Origin: Rotaria socialis
Taxonomy: Eukaryota; Rotifera; Eurotatoria; Philodinida; Philodinidae
DNA: 64,000 bases
Direction: 5' to 3'
NCBI GenBank assembly: GCA_905331475.1
Contig: CAJNYU010003583.1
Coordinates: 62,001-126,000 of the forward strand
The notes beneath the pieces are model-generated. The model was not told where the DNA came from. It made no database searches and saw only the letters and a program-made list of their open reading frames with translations. The translations under genes and the position numbers were made by a program. This document shows positions 48,033-57,727 of this stretch, one piece after another; within the stretch, counting starts at the first letter, position 1, and every line of letters starts with the position of its first letter.

Positions 48033-48156
48033 TTCAGACGTGCACAGGACAAGATTTTTTGTCCTGTCCTTACCTGCCCTGCTGGCTAATTTGGTCCTGG
48101 CGGGCGTCAGGACAGGGCAAAAATCGAAATCTCATCCTGTCCTGTGCACCTCTCTG
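48033..48156. mobile_element. Short MITE with GTGCACAGGACA inverted repeats
   Basis: A 124-bp element. The left end contains GTGCACAGGACAAGA and the right end the complement of GTGCACAGGACAGGAT. The middle is also self-complementary (AGGACAGGGCA and TGCCCTG). Flanks GTCTGAAC (48025-48032) and GTCTGAAG (48157-48164) match at seven of eight positions, consistent with an 8-bp target duplication of the hAT type. Confidence 0.7.
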
Positions 48157-48164
48157 GTCTGAAG

Positions 48165-49213
48165 ACAAGAAAGTCACATTTTTCTCGAGTGAAAAATAAA
48201 TTTAAAAATAGTAATGCATACTTGTATTATTCATGAGAGAGTATCGTAACCAAGGAATAATATATCTTCTAAGAGTTAATACAAAAAATCCTCATAGGTC
48301 TACAGAATAAGCTACTATTATTGATACAGTTTTTCACTCGTGTAGTTTAACGAGTATGCATGCAACATTTGATAAAACCAAAAAGCAAAAATATTTCACG
48401 ATTCAATTTTTTCATAATGGATCCAAATATCGAATGGAAGATCAAACAATTTGTAATGGTCAAAATTTTTAAAATTAATTTCAAAAGCAGCACCTTTCGT
48501 AGCGATTTTTACATCCCTTCAGCTTATGAATTTTTTATCTGGGAAAATCTTATTCGAAAGGAAAAATACAGACTTGCCTTAAACAGTTTCAAAGACTTTA
48601 ATCTATTACTGCTAATATTAAATAAAAATAAAAACTACCCAAACTTCACATTAAGCGCTCCTTACAAGTTTTGTTTTGTATAATCACAATAGATCGTGCT
48701 CGATATTTTATCGGTGACAACATTACTTAGCTTTTTTCTCGTATATACGTTTACGTGCATCGTCTATGCAGACGACAATTTCTATCAACTGACAGCTTTC
48801 TACATGAATGAGTTGGCTATCGCATACATTTCTTCCTCTTCCTTTTTTACTTTTTTTGCACGACGTCTCAAAATGAAGAGACAAAATATAGTCGATATTT
48901 GTAAACACTAAAGCATGATGCTCGACTCGCGAAATATTTTTTTGACAGTCAAGTAAAAAATGGTAGTCGTTTTATTTCATATATAACACATTAACACATA
49001 CTTTTGTTTTTGTTTTACGTCGCTTTTTTTAGGATACTGACTCGTTCTGTCGACCGTAAAGAACTTGTTTACTGGAAAGTCTCGGTTTGAGAAATTCTAT
49101 TTTATATTTCAATGAATACGAATCTTCAATCAAATTAAACTGATAAAATTCAATTGCGCACATTATTACTATATTTAAGAAAAAATAAATATTGTATTTA
49201 TATTTTGTAAAAA
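48165..49213. other. Intergenic, nothing recognised
   Basis: AT-rich. Short open frames at 48360-48683 and 48696-48911 have no family signature or exon signals and are not called. Confidence 0.45.
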
Positions 49214-49384
49214 ATGGAAGTTAAAGATAATAGTGAAATTTTCCCTTTTAACAACAATCAACAAATAACAGAATTTCCTAAATTTAGAATTGAGCACACT
49301 TTATATAGAGCTAATCAGTCCAACCTTATCTGCGATACAGAAATTTTAATACAGCAACTTAAAATCCTCATGAATGAGTTCTAG
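49214..49384 (+). CDS. Possible small protein or exon remnant
   Basis: ATG at 49214 opens 56 codons of normal composition (MEVKDNSEIFPFNNNQ onward) ended by TAG 49382-49384. The same frame continues coding-like for another 19 codons (TEINAKISAQQLCDVKNDT) to a TAA. It may be a tiny gene or the worn remnant of a longer one. No family recognised; weak call. Confidence 0.2.
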   Translation: MEVKDNSEIFPFNNNQQITEFPKFRIEHTLYRANQSNLICDTEILIQQLKILMNEF

Positions 49385-49764
49385 ACCGAAATAAATGCTA
49401 AGATTTCAGCTCAACAACTATGCGACGTGAAAAACGACACATAATTGAAAATATGTATGAACAAAAGCAATGGTCCCTAGGCTTATCATATCTCAAACGC
49501 ACTACAGAAAAATAACGCATTACATTATTTATACTTGTCATACACTACGATCCGAGATTCCACTTCGCATGCAGACTTTTTCCAACCATCGTTCCATACA
49601 TCCACTTATCTGCCTGACACGCTAAAAGATTTCAAAGTAATTCATATCTGAAGGCAAATTACGTAGCGTGAAAAAGGTCTTTTACGCTATAACTCCTGAA
49701 AATATATCATCTCACATGCAAAGAGCACTCTAATTCCGCCGCTTGAACCTTGAGAAAGCGGATG

Positions 49765-49836
49765 TCCAAGATAGTATAGTGGCTAGTGTTCCCGCTTGTC
49801 GCGTGGAGGACCAGGGTTCGATTCCCTGTCGTGGAG
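49765..49836 (+). tRNA. tRNA-Asp (GTC), copy 1, degenerate
   Basis: A 72-nt cloverleaf with anticodon GTC in the loop TTGTCGC, an intact 5-bp T stem (CAGGG/CCCTG) around TTCGATT, A box TAGTATAGTGG and B box GGTTCGATTCC. The acceptor stem has one mismatch (TCCAAGA against TCGTGGA) and the D arm differs from the other copies. A T-rich Pol III terminator (TTTTCTTTTT) follows. Confidence 0.75.
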
Positions 49837-50193
49837 ATTTTCTTTTTGTCGATATGATGCAATCTCCGTTTGCAACAAAAACCAGAAGAAACACGTGCAA
49901 GATTCAACTACGCACATACATCTTCGTTTCTTTGTAGTTTCTACGTGCTCTTTTCAGTGCCTTCAAGACGTGCACTGTTGTTTACTGTCGATGTGTTCTT
50001 CCGAGCACTGAAAGAAGCTTGTTCCTATGAATCATGCGCAAACTGAATCACATACCATTGAACTTCCGTACAAGCCATCTTTTCTACGGTCAATGCACTT
50101 TTTCATTCAATCGAACTTTCGTTGATTATATTCCTTTATGTCGAAATTTGACTGGAATCTGTCGAGAAGATCACGCTCATAAGAAAGGGCATG

Positions 50194-50265
50194 TCCACGA
50201 TAGTATAGTGGTTAGTATTCCCGCTTGTCGAGTGGAGGACCAGGGTTCGATTCCCTGTCGTGGAG
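50194..50265 (+). tRNA. tRNA-Asp (GTC), copy 2, best preserved
   Basis: The acceptor stem TCCACGA/TCGTGGA is fully paired, with G as discriminator. The anticodon loop TTGTCGA gives GTC (Asp). The T stem is perfect; A and B boxes are intact. The anticodon stem has one C-A mismatch at its top pair, shared by all three copies. TTTTCTTTTT follows as terminator. Confidence 0.88.
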
Positions 50266-50622
50266 ATTTTCTTTTTGTCGATATGATGCAATCTCCGTTT
50301 GCAACAAAAACCAGAAGAAACACGTGCAAGATTCATCTACGCACATACATCTTCGTTTCTTTGTAGTTTCTACGTGCTCTTTTCAGTGCCTTCAAGACGT
50401 GCACTGTTGTTTACTGTCGATGTGTTCTTCCGAGCACTGAAAGAAGCTTGTTCCTATGAATCATGCGCAAACTGAATCACATACCATTGAACTTCCGTAC
50501 AAGCCATCTTTTCTACGGTCAATGCATTTTTTTATTCAATCGAACTTTCGTTGATTATATTCCTCTATGTCGAAATTCGACTGGAACACGTCGAGAAGAT
50601 CACGCTCATAAGAAAGGGCATG

Positions 50623-50694
50623 TCCACGATAGTATAGTGGTTAGTATTCCCGCTTGTCGAGTGGAGGACCAGGGTTCGATTCCCTGTCGTAGAG
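50623..50694 (+). tRNA. tRNA-Asp (GTC), copy 3
   Basis: Identical to copy 2 except for the 3' acceptor strand TCGTAGA, which makes one mismatch. TTTTCTTTTTT follows. The tandem unit loses similarity about 25 bp after this copy, so it is the truncated last member. Confidence 0.8.
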
Positions 50695-50720
50695 ATTTTC
50701 TTTTTTGTCAATATGATGCA

Positions 50721-51689
50721 ATGAAGAGTTGCTTGGTGTTTTCGACGTGAAGCGGCTGGGTTCGCTATATTGTAAGAATCATAAATTGTGGTTGGGTGGG
50801 ACAAGGTTAATTTTTGAGAGTGATATTGTGTGGTTAGTATTGTATCTAATGGGCACTGGAATACAAAAAGCTGGCCCAGAATCCGGCTTGTGAGATTCGT
50901 ATCTGAGTACTGTTGAGGTTAAAGGAGAAGTATAGGGTGTGCACACAAAGGAGATGTGAGGTATGACAAATAATTGCTAGGCTTTAAGGACTTGACTCAA
51001 AAAGTCTGTGTGAGGTTTTCTGCTTTGGTACAGTCTGTAATGATTTATAGTAGACGTTGTTGAAAAAAGAGAAAACCCCATCGTAACGTTTGATAGATAC
51101 TGTTCCGATTTCTTAATTGCGCTACGTACATATTTTTCAAGATGTCGTGTTTTCCATGTGTGTTTTTCTGTTGTGTGAGAATTGATATTTCACTTGTTTT
51201 CGAAATTTCTTTGCTAGAAGAATGTAGTGCAAAGTCTTGATGACAATTTTTTTAAATGAATAAATTGAAAGCGTATACAAAAATAACTATTTCTTATCAA
51301 GATTGATATAGGAAACAGATTCTGTACAAATTGAAAACAATTTCGATTACTGAAGAGCAAGAGTTGCCGGGGGTTATAAACCGATTTGCGGTGTTAGACA
51401 GATACTGGCGGATTTGATTTTCGACTGTGGTAGCTGCAGCATCGCTACTTTAGCTTCGCTTGTACGAAGAAAAAAGGATAAGATATATGAGCAATATATT
51501 TTTTGTTTGTGTGTGAAGTAGATGAACACATATGCTTTTAAGTTCTCAAGTAAACACAAGCATCAAATAGAAAGAAAAACGTTTAAATTATATTGGAACA
51601 ACATGTTTACGTGTCCCTGTCATCAACGGTGAAATGTACAGGAGAAAGATATAATTATCTGTGTCAATGTGAACGAGGAAATGAATCAA
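50721..51689. other. Intergenic, nothing recognised
   Basis: No gene or repeat recognised between the tRNA array and the long-TIR transposon. Confidence 0.5.
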
Positions 51690-52167
51690 GGGTGAGTCCA
51701 TGGAGAGCCATCCACTGTTTTGGAAAGACGTTTTTTTCGATTTTGTTTCAGTTCAAACTTCCCGTATGTTCTAGAAGGTACGTTTGATGAAAACAAAATA
51801 TGGTTCTTCTAGCGGAAAATATCGAGTTTTGATTGACTTTTTCGGAAAGACTAACGCATATTGTCAGACATAGGAAAAACGCCAGGAACATACCTAAAAC
51901 ATCTTTTTCAGAAATTTTTTCATGCTGAAAAATATGAAAGTTGCCTAGAAACACTTTTCCTAAAAAAAAGCTAGAACATTTCTATTGAACGTCTTGAGTT
52001 CTGAGTTATTTCTTTTGAAAATAACGATAACTGTCGTTTGTCATGTTGAGTGACACTAATTTATTTGAAGGATTTTCATTAGGCTAGTGATAAAGATAAT
52101 GATGCCCAGGATGATATATCGTTGTTGCAATACATGACCTCAGGTATGTGATGACATCGGACTTACC

Positions 52168-52469
52168 CAGTGGCGGGCGGAGCCACTGGGACCCATGATG
52201 CTTGAGCCTCACCTAGATTTCACAAGATGAGGCTCAGCCTCACTTACTTTTGTACTGAATATTGTTATTTTTTATTCTTGTATCAAAGCAGCAGCAAAAA
52301 AAGTTTTTCTTGGTATTTTTCAATCATCTTTTTTATACTGGCCATTTTTATTTTTACTGCAGCTCAATAAAAAGAAGGGTTGTTTTCTGCTTGATGCGTT
52401 CATAAAATTCCACGGTAGAAAAAACATATTATGAGCCTCACCTAGCTTAATGACGCTCCGCCGCCCCTG
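52168..52469. mobile_element. hAT-type MITE nested in the long-TIR element
   Basis: 302 bp. The left end is CAGTGGCGGGCGGAGC and the right end the complement of CAGGGGCGGCGGAGC. A further inverted pair lies inside (GAGCCTCACCTAG occurs near both ends). Flanks GACTTACC (52160-52167) and GATTTACC (52470-52477) match at seven of eight bases, an 8-bp hAT-type duplication. No coding capacity. Confidence 0.88.
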
Positions 52470-52764
52470 GATTTACCCCGAACCATCATATTGAGACTGA
52501 ACGAATCTGGCATAGTAGGAAACTAAGAGAATTTTTCGATGTGTCGGAGTGCTGAGTATCACTGTTAAGTTTCATTCCTCAAAATCAGATACATTGAAAT
52601 CGGCATAAAAAAGAAATTTATTTAAATGTAAATGTCCTGATGTGTATTGATCCGGATGTTGCACGATATTGAACCATTGTGTGACTAATCGGTTGGAATT
52701 CATGCGTCATTCGAATCCCTCGTATTGTATCGGAGGATGTGTAGGTGTTGCTCTTCTAACTGCT

Positions 52765-53040
52765 TCACCCATACCCATCATAAAGAGTAGAGTCTTCTGT
52801 CAAGGCTTCATCTTCAATGGGACTCTCATTATCGCTTGATTCCATTGATGAACGATTCATCATTTCATTCCATTCAAATGTATGACATCTTGGGCATAAC
52901 CAGCGTATTTGGTCGTCAGCAGCGTCATATCGGAAAATCAAAAACATGGATAAACGTGTCGATACAAACACTACTTCTTTGGGTACGCGAGTAGAATTTG
53001 CATGTTTTGTCGGATGTTCACAATACTTTCGTTTGGGCAT
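52765..53040 (-). CDS. Small cysteine-containing protein frame inside the transposon
   Basis: 91 codons starting MPKRKYCEHPTKHAN. Two cysteine clusters stand out: YCEHPTKHAN near the start and WLCPRCHTFEW near residues 48-58 (C-x-x-C-H), as in small zinc-binding folds. An acidic Ser/Glu-rich tail follows, ending LYDGYG. The position between the TIRs suggests a leftover of a transposon-encoded or captured protein. It has an ATG and no internal stop, but expression is unknown. Not assigned to a family. Confidence 0.4.
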   Translation of the reverse strand: MPKRKYCEHPTKHANSTRVPKEVVFVSTRLSMFLIFRYDAADDQIRWLCPRCHTFEWNEMMNRSSMESSDNESPIEDEALTEDSTLYDGYG

Positions 53041-53742
53041 TGAGATACAATTTATAAAGAAATCAGAAAAAGTACTAGCCGGTAATCGACCCTTTCCATT
53101 ATCCGATGATTCATCTCGTAATATTATTTGTCAGAAGTCACGATATTTATACATAAGACTTCACATTTAAAGATGCCCTTACAATGAGATCGAAAATTTA
53201 TCTGTCGGTAGTATGTTGTCCCTTTTGATTCTGCGGTCTGACTTCTATGAGACGATCTGTTGCCGTTTCTCTCGAGTTACGTGTGCGAAGTCATTAGTTT
53301 GACGCCGTCCTAAGAGCAAAGCATGATCAAGGTCGTTTCTTTTGCAAAGTCTAATGAAAATCCTTCAAATAAATGAGTGACACTCAACATGACAAACGAC
53401 AGTTATCGTTATTTTCAAAAGAAATAACTCAGAACTTAACAAGTTCAATAGAAATGTTCTATCTTTCTTTAGGAAAAGTGTTTCTAGGCAACTTTCATAT
53501 TTTTCAGCATGAAAAAATTCAGAAAAAGATGTTTTAGGTGTTTTACTGGCGTTTTTCCTACGTCTGACAATATACATTAGTCTTTCCGAAAAGATCAATC
53601 AGAACTCGATATTTTTCGCTAGAAGGACTATATTTTGTTTTCATCAAAAGTGTCTTCTAGAGCATACCGAAAGTTTGAACTGAAACAAAATCGAACAAAA
53701 CAGCCTTTCCAAAAAGATGGATGGCTCTCCATGGACTCACCC

Positions 53743-54840
53743 AAATATAAGCATCGATTATGCAGCTGAGAGAAACCCATTAAGACTAAAAGTGTTGTTC
53801 TAAATTCCAAGTGGTTCAACGCTAAACAATTTCATCGAAATCAAAGTTTTCGATAGGGGAAAATCTAGTTCAATAAAAAGTCTTGAAATACTAACTTTCT
53901 TTTAAATAAAAGATAGTAGAACAATGGCATAGAAACAATCAAATTCTATCTCATGTCCTATTTTTTTCTCACATTTTAACAAGAAAAGCACGTAAATGAG
54001 TTTGGTAGAATATGTTTAAACTTTAAATAGATTTGTCAAAGTCAGTTGGCAATACCTTGCGCATTGCTATTCCCATGGCCAGTACAGAATGGAAAATCGA
54101 AACTCAAAAGTCACGACGTGGCTCAGTCATTCGAGAATTTGTTTTGCCGTTCAAAATGATCTTCGACAAACCAATGATAATGGAGGCGTTGGAAAGCTTA
54201 CGTTAACGAGGGAACATTTCCAAGTGTGAACTTGAGTTTTAAATGGAGCATGTACCAGTTTGTAGACCTCGGCGAGTTTATGCTTGTGGTATGCTCCATT
54301 TGTGCGCATAGGCCTCAGATGAGAAAAATCAATCGATTTTAATAGTGAATTTCTTGTCTAGATAAGTTGTAAGATATTTGTTAGGAAAGCAAGAGATCAA
54401 GGCTATTTGAAGTTCAAATCGTCGTATTAACATAGACAATGACACGTGCAATATATTTGAGTGCACTTCAATCAAATGTGCTTCAAATGTGCTTCACGAG
54501 TTATTACTGTTAGTACGAAATAGTGTGAGAATACGATAACGATAGTTCTTTTCGTTGTTTAGCTATGTACTCATGTTACATATCCCTTATTTTCTCATTC
54601 TTTCTAGTATATTCTAATTGGTTCTTTCTGTTCTATGCTTATCGGCTATCAAAAAATTATGTTACTTTCTAACATTTTCGAGCGAATTCTTCCATCTTCT
54701 TTCGAATCTGTATATATCCGTCATTTGGAAAATAGTCCATGATAAATCATCTGATTTATATTCTCTCAGGTTTTGCTTCATCAAAACTTATTTCTCTATG
54801 ACAAACGTCGTTAACATATATGTAAACATTTATATGAAAA
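53743..54840. other. Intergenic, nothing recognised
   Basis: AT-rich spacer before the transposase relic. No supported feature. Confidence 0.5.
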
Positions 54841-55663
54841 AGCATTAGAAAGGTCAAGTGTTCATTTAATAAGCACCACAGAAGAAGAGATATCGATCGC
54901 AATCAATCTGCTCGATCTATTGGAAGACCTTTCCAACAGTGACAGTTTTACAATAGAGACAGAAGATTCTCTCGAAATTTCTGGTGTCGATCATTTTGAC
55001 CCTGACTATCCTGTTGAAATCGCAGATGATGGAGAGCAACGAGTAGGTGAAAATCGTCAGTTCAGTTTAGAATACATGCAAAGGGTTGTCGATTTCGCTC
55101 GCTCAGGTATTGCTTTTGCAACCGTACAGCATGCTTTTCGACGAGTTACACATCCTATGCAATTAAAGCGATTTAGAGAATATGTTGCAAATAATGGAAA
55201 CTGTTGGCAAAAATTGGAGCGTGTAGAGCATTTTGTACTTGATAGATTTCGCTCTGCTTGTGATAACAATGTACCTGTGCACGATCTTGATGTGAAGCGA
55301 TGGGCTCTATTCCAAGCAAAAATAGAAAATATAGATGGCTTTAAAGCAAGTGACTATTGGCTTCTCAATTTCAAAAAACGCAACGGTATATTTTCCAGAA
55401 AAGTGACAAAATTCGTTTCTCATCGAGAAGTTGTTGATAAATCTATAATTAAACAAACTGTTGATGATTTTGCCGCTGAAGCAACCAAAGAATATACCAA
55501 AATATTAGCTTGATTTTGTGCTAAATGCCGATCAATCCGGTTTTAATTACGAAATAGTTTCGAACCATACACTATCTTATGCAGGAGAGAAAGCGACTTA
55601 TCTATCAGTAAAATCTTTGAATGCTATAAGCCTACACACAACCAGCATCAATAGATGCACCCA
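54841..55663 (+). pseudogene. Pogo/Tc5-type DDE transposase relic
   Basis: The open frame from about 54841 to the TGA at 55511-55513 has no good ATG at its start. It carries a CENP-B/Tc5-type DNA-binding region: FSLEYMQRVVDFARSG (first helix-turn-helix), then KRWALFQAKIEN, FKASDYWLLNFKKRNGI and KFVSHREV (second). Right after the stop, one base out of frame, coding continues with VLNADQSGFNYEI, the first catalytic aspartate of the DDE domain, and a Ser/Leu-rich stretch ending at about 55663 where a foldback element begins. The rest of the catalytic domain is missing. It is therefore a frameshifted, truncated transposase. Confidence 0.75.
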
Positions 55664-55899
55664 GGTCGAACATTACGATGACCTGATACGATCGTAAACG
55701 GCCGCATACGGCAACGATTACTACCGTTTTATAACGTTTCCGACCGTAAATCGCCGTAATTTGACGTTTTGGCATGCACCGTATTACGGCGTAATGTGGT
55801 CGGATATTTCAGTACCCGATCGTGTATGGCACGAAGCAAAACGACCGTAATAAGGTGCATACCAAACGGCCGTGTACGACATAAGTTGATCGACCCGGG
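55664..55899. repeat. Foldback element rich in ACGGCCGTxxACG words, copy 3
   Basis: Begins CCCAGGTCGAACATTACGAT and ends in the complement of CCCGGGTCGATCAACTTATG, so the outer 10 bp are inverted repeats. The interior is packed with CGTAAACGG, ACGACCGTA and TACGGC words in both directions. It interrupts the transposase relic on the left and abuts the channel fragment on the right. Confidence 0.72.
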
Positions 55900-55904
55900 C
55901 AGTT

Positions 55905-56084
55905 GATGTTATTTCAAACGTCGGTAGTCATACAGGACTGTGGATTGGAATCAGTTTCTTATCAATCATGGAGTTCATAGAAATGCTTTATCGTCTTCTT
56001 CGATATCAATATCATGCAACTAAAATTAAAGTACAAAACAAGTTAAATACCAAACAACAAATCGTTGCATTCGCCGAGAAATAA
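55905..56084 (+). pseudogene. Stranded C-terminal exon of a DEG/ENaC (ASC) sodium channel
   Basis: 59 codons in one frame beginning DVISNVGSHTGLWIGISFL and continuing SIMEFIEMLYRLLRYQ, then a Lys-rich tail and TAA. The G-x-x-x-G-L-W-I-G-x-S motif and the following helix are the pore and second membrane segment of amiloride-sensitive channel subunits. No upstream exon with the large cysteine-rich outer domain exists on this strand nearby; the neighbour is a transposase relic and a foldback element. Most likely a fragment cut off by transposon activity. An AG just before (55901-55902) could be an old splice acceptor. Confidence 0.75.
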
Positions 56085-56479
56085 TTCCGATGGGTTCATT
56101 TGAATTTTCAAATATTACGAGTTTTATTTTAACAAAAACGTTCACTCAGGATTGTAGTGTGAAATCAAATTAAAAATATATTTTCTGTAATCATCAATAC
56201 CGATTTCCAGACACAAAATCAATTCACTAGAAAGTAAATAGAATAAGTATTGAATACAATTTAAGTTTTAGTATAGATATTTATCTGTGCATGATCATAA
56301 TACTTTATTCTCTGTTAGTGTTACTAATCAGTAACAAAAAATAAATCTGTATTCTATGATAGTATTCGAATGAATAAAAACAAAACTCATATTATATATA
56401 AATGATATACAAGAGGAAGAAGAAGAAGAAGAAGAAATTCTTCTATTGACAAATACTACATACAAAAAAATAGCTCCGA
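56085..56479. other. Intergenic with GAA microsatellite
   Basis: Contains a short (GAA)n run at about 56411-56436. Otherwise nothing recognised. It is the 3' flank of the desaturase gene. Confidence 0.6.
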
Positions 56480-57727
56480 TCATCGTTTTTTCCATGTTTT
56501 ATCTTTAATGTTTGTTCTTTGACTTGAAAAATGTTTTAATGTCAGATAATTTCGATACCACATTGACCAAACACTTGAACATCGATATTCGATTCCATTT
56601 TCTTTTGTCCATTGTTGAAGAATTGATCTTACGCGTACATAATTATATTTTGGCATCGTTGGAAATAGATGATGTTCAAGTTGATATTGCATTCCACCCC
56701 ATAGCCACTCCATAAAAAAATTATTACAATATGCATCGCAAGTTGTTAAAAATTGTGTTTCAACAAATGGATAGCGTGAATCAATTAACATTTCTTCACT
56801 TTGATGTGTAGCCGTGACGATACAAGCGACAAGAAAACCTCCGAAAAGAATAGAACCAAATGCTACTTGCCAACCAAGCATATAAAGCCATAGATAATTG
56901 GGTATCATTAAAATAAGTTCAAGATATTTAAACGTATACAACGAATGTTGAAACGATTGCCATCGCCAATTTATATATAATAAGGAATATACCGGTATAA
57001 AATACCAATGTTGATAAGCTCGAAACCATACATCATTGTCTTTCGAAGGAAAAAATAAATGAAATATGGGTTCCGTATCTACATCAGTATCAATGCCAAT
57101 ATTATTAGTATAAACATGATGTGTATTATGTTTATGTGACCACCATGTTGGACTAAATGCATTGATAGAACCACTTAATATTCGGCAAAGCCATCGCATC
57201 CATATACCACGTCCATGGCCATAATCATGGCCAATCCAGCCAGCTTGTTGCATGCCAAATCCAATGAGAAGTATACCTAAAAGATGATAACCCCAAGAAA
57301 AATGACAAAACATACCAAATAAACATAAAATATAAACTGATACGTGATAGAATAATTCCCAAAATAAAGATCGATTAAAATATCCATTCTTAATTAAATT
57401 TTCTCGTAATAATCGAAATGATAATGTAAGATTAGTCGGTTCTATTGTTGGTAATAACGATTGAATATGAAGAGATGAACATGGCTTCAAGCACGAAAGT
57501 CTTTTAATCGCCTCTTCGCTATGAAGAGAATAGAATGCATCTGTAGCATCTCTTCGATTTAAATTTTGAAGAATATCTGAGCCTCCTGGATGTTGATGTT
57601 GCCATTGAGTAAGATCATACCATTGACCGTCGATAAACAAATATAAACGATCGGCTAAGTTAACTGTCGGTTGTATTGAATTTGTCGATGTACAAAAGTG
57701 ACGTTCTATTTCACCATTGGGAGCCAT
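56480..57727 (-). CDS. Cytochrome b5 fused front-end fatty acid desaturase
   Basis: 415 residues from the ATG at 57727 (MAPNGEIERHF); the open frame begins slightly further up without an ATG, after an acceptor-like TTTCAG, so a 5' UTR intron is likely. The N-terminal cytochrome b5 domain has HPGG (46-49) as heme ligand motif. The desaturase part has three histidine boxes: HDYGH (167-171), HKHNTHH (198-204) and QLEHH (349-353). The glutamine in the third box marks front-end (delta-4, -5, -6 or -8) desaturases, which insert double bonds near the carboxyl end of polyunsaturated acyl chains in the ER membrane. Four to six hydrophobic segments lie between the boxes. The length is normal for the family and no lesion is visible. 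Which delta position it uses cannot be told from sequence alone. Confidence 0.94.
   Translation of the reverse strand: MAPNGEIERHFCTSTNSIQPTVNLADRLYLFIDGQWYDLTQWQHQHPGGSDILQNLNRRDATDAFYSLHSEEAIKRLSCLKPCSSLHIQSLLPTIEPTNLTLSFRLLRENLIKNGYFNRSLFWELFYHVSVYILCLFGMFCHFSWGYHLLGILLIGFGMQQAGWIGHDYGHGRGIWMRWLCRILSGSINAFSPTWWSHKHNTHHVYTNNIGIDTDVDTEPIFHLFFPSKDNDVWFRAYQHWYFIPVYSLLYINWRWQSFQHSLYTFKYLELILMIPNYLWLYMLGWQVAFGSILFGGFLVACIVTATHQSEEMLIDSRYPFVETQFLTTCDAYCNNFFMEWLWGGMQYQLEHHLFPTMPKYNYVRVRSILQQWTKENGIEYRCSSVWSMWYRNYLTLKHFSSQRTNIKDKTWKKR

Larger units (their letters stand above)
49751..50720. repeat. Tandem array of a 429-bp unit, each with one tRNA-Asp gene
   Basis: The tRNA genes start at 49765, 50194 and 50623, exactly 429 bp apart each time. 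The whole spacer between them is also repeated with only a few changes (for example the GTTCCTATGAATCATGCGCA tract occurs at both 50018 and 50447). Two full units and a truncated third are present. The open frames across this array are by-products of the repeat, not genes. Confidence 0.9.
51690..53742. mobile_element. DNA transposon with ~393-bp terminal inverted repeats
   Basis: Bases 51690-52082 and 53351-53742 are reverse complements over their full length with scattered substitutions and small indels. The ends are GGGTGAGTCCATGGAGAGCC and its complement. The interior of about 1.27 kb holds a nested hAT MITE (52168-52469) and one small open frame (52765-53040), but no transposase. Long TIRs of this size are usual in Mutator-like or foldback elements. 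A target duplication was not clear. Confidence 0.85.

Noticed and set aside
49743..50804. Repeated open frames of 64-110 codons on both strands
   Set aside because: They run through the tRNA-Asp units and recur only because the 429-bp unit is repeated; part of each frame is the tRNA itself.
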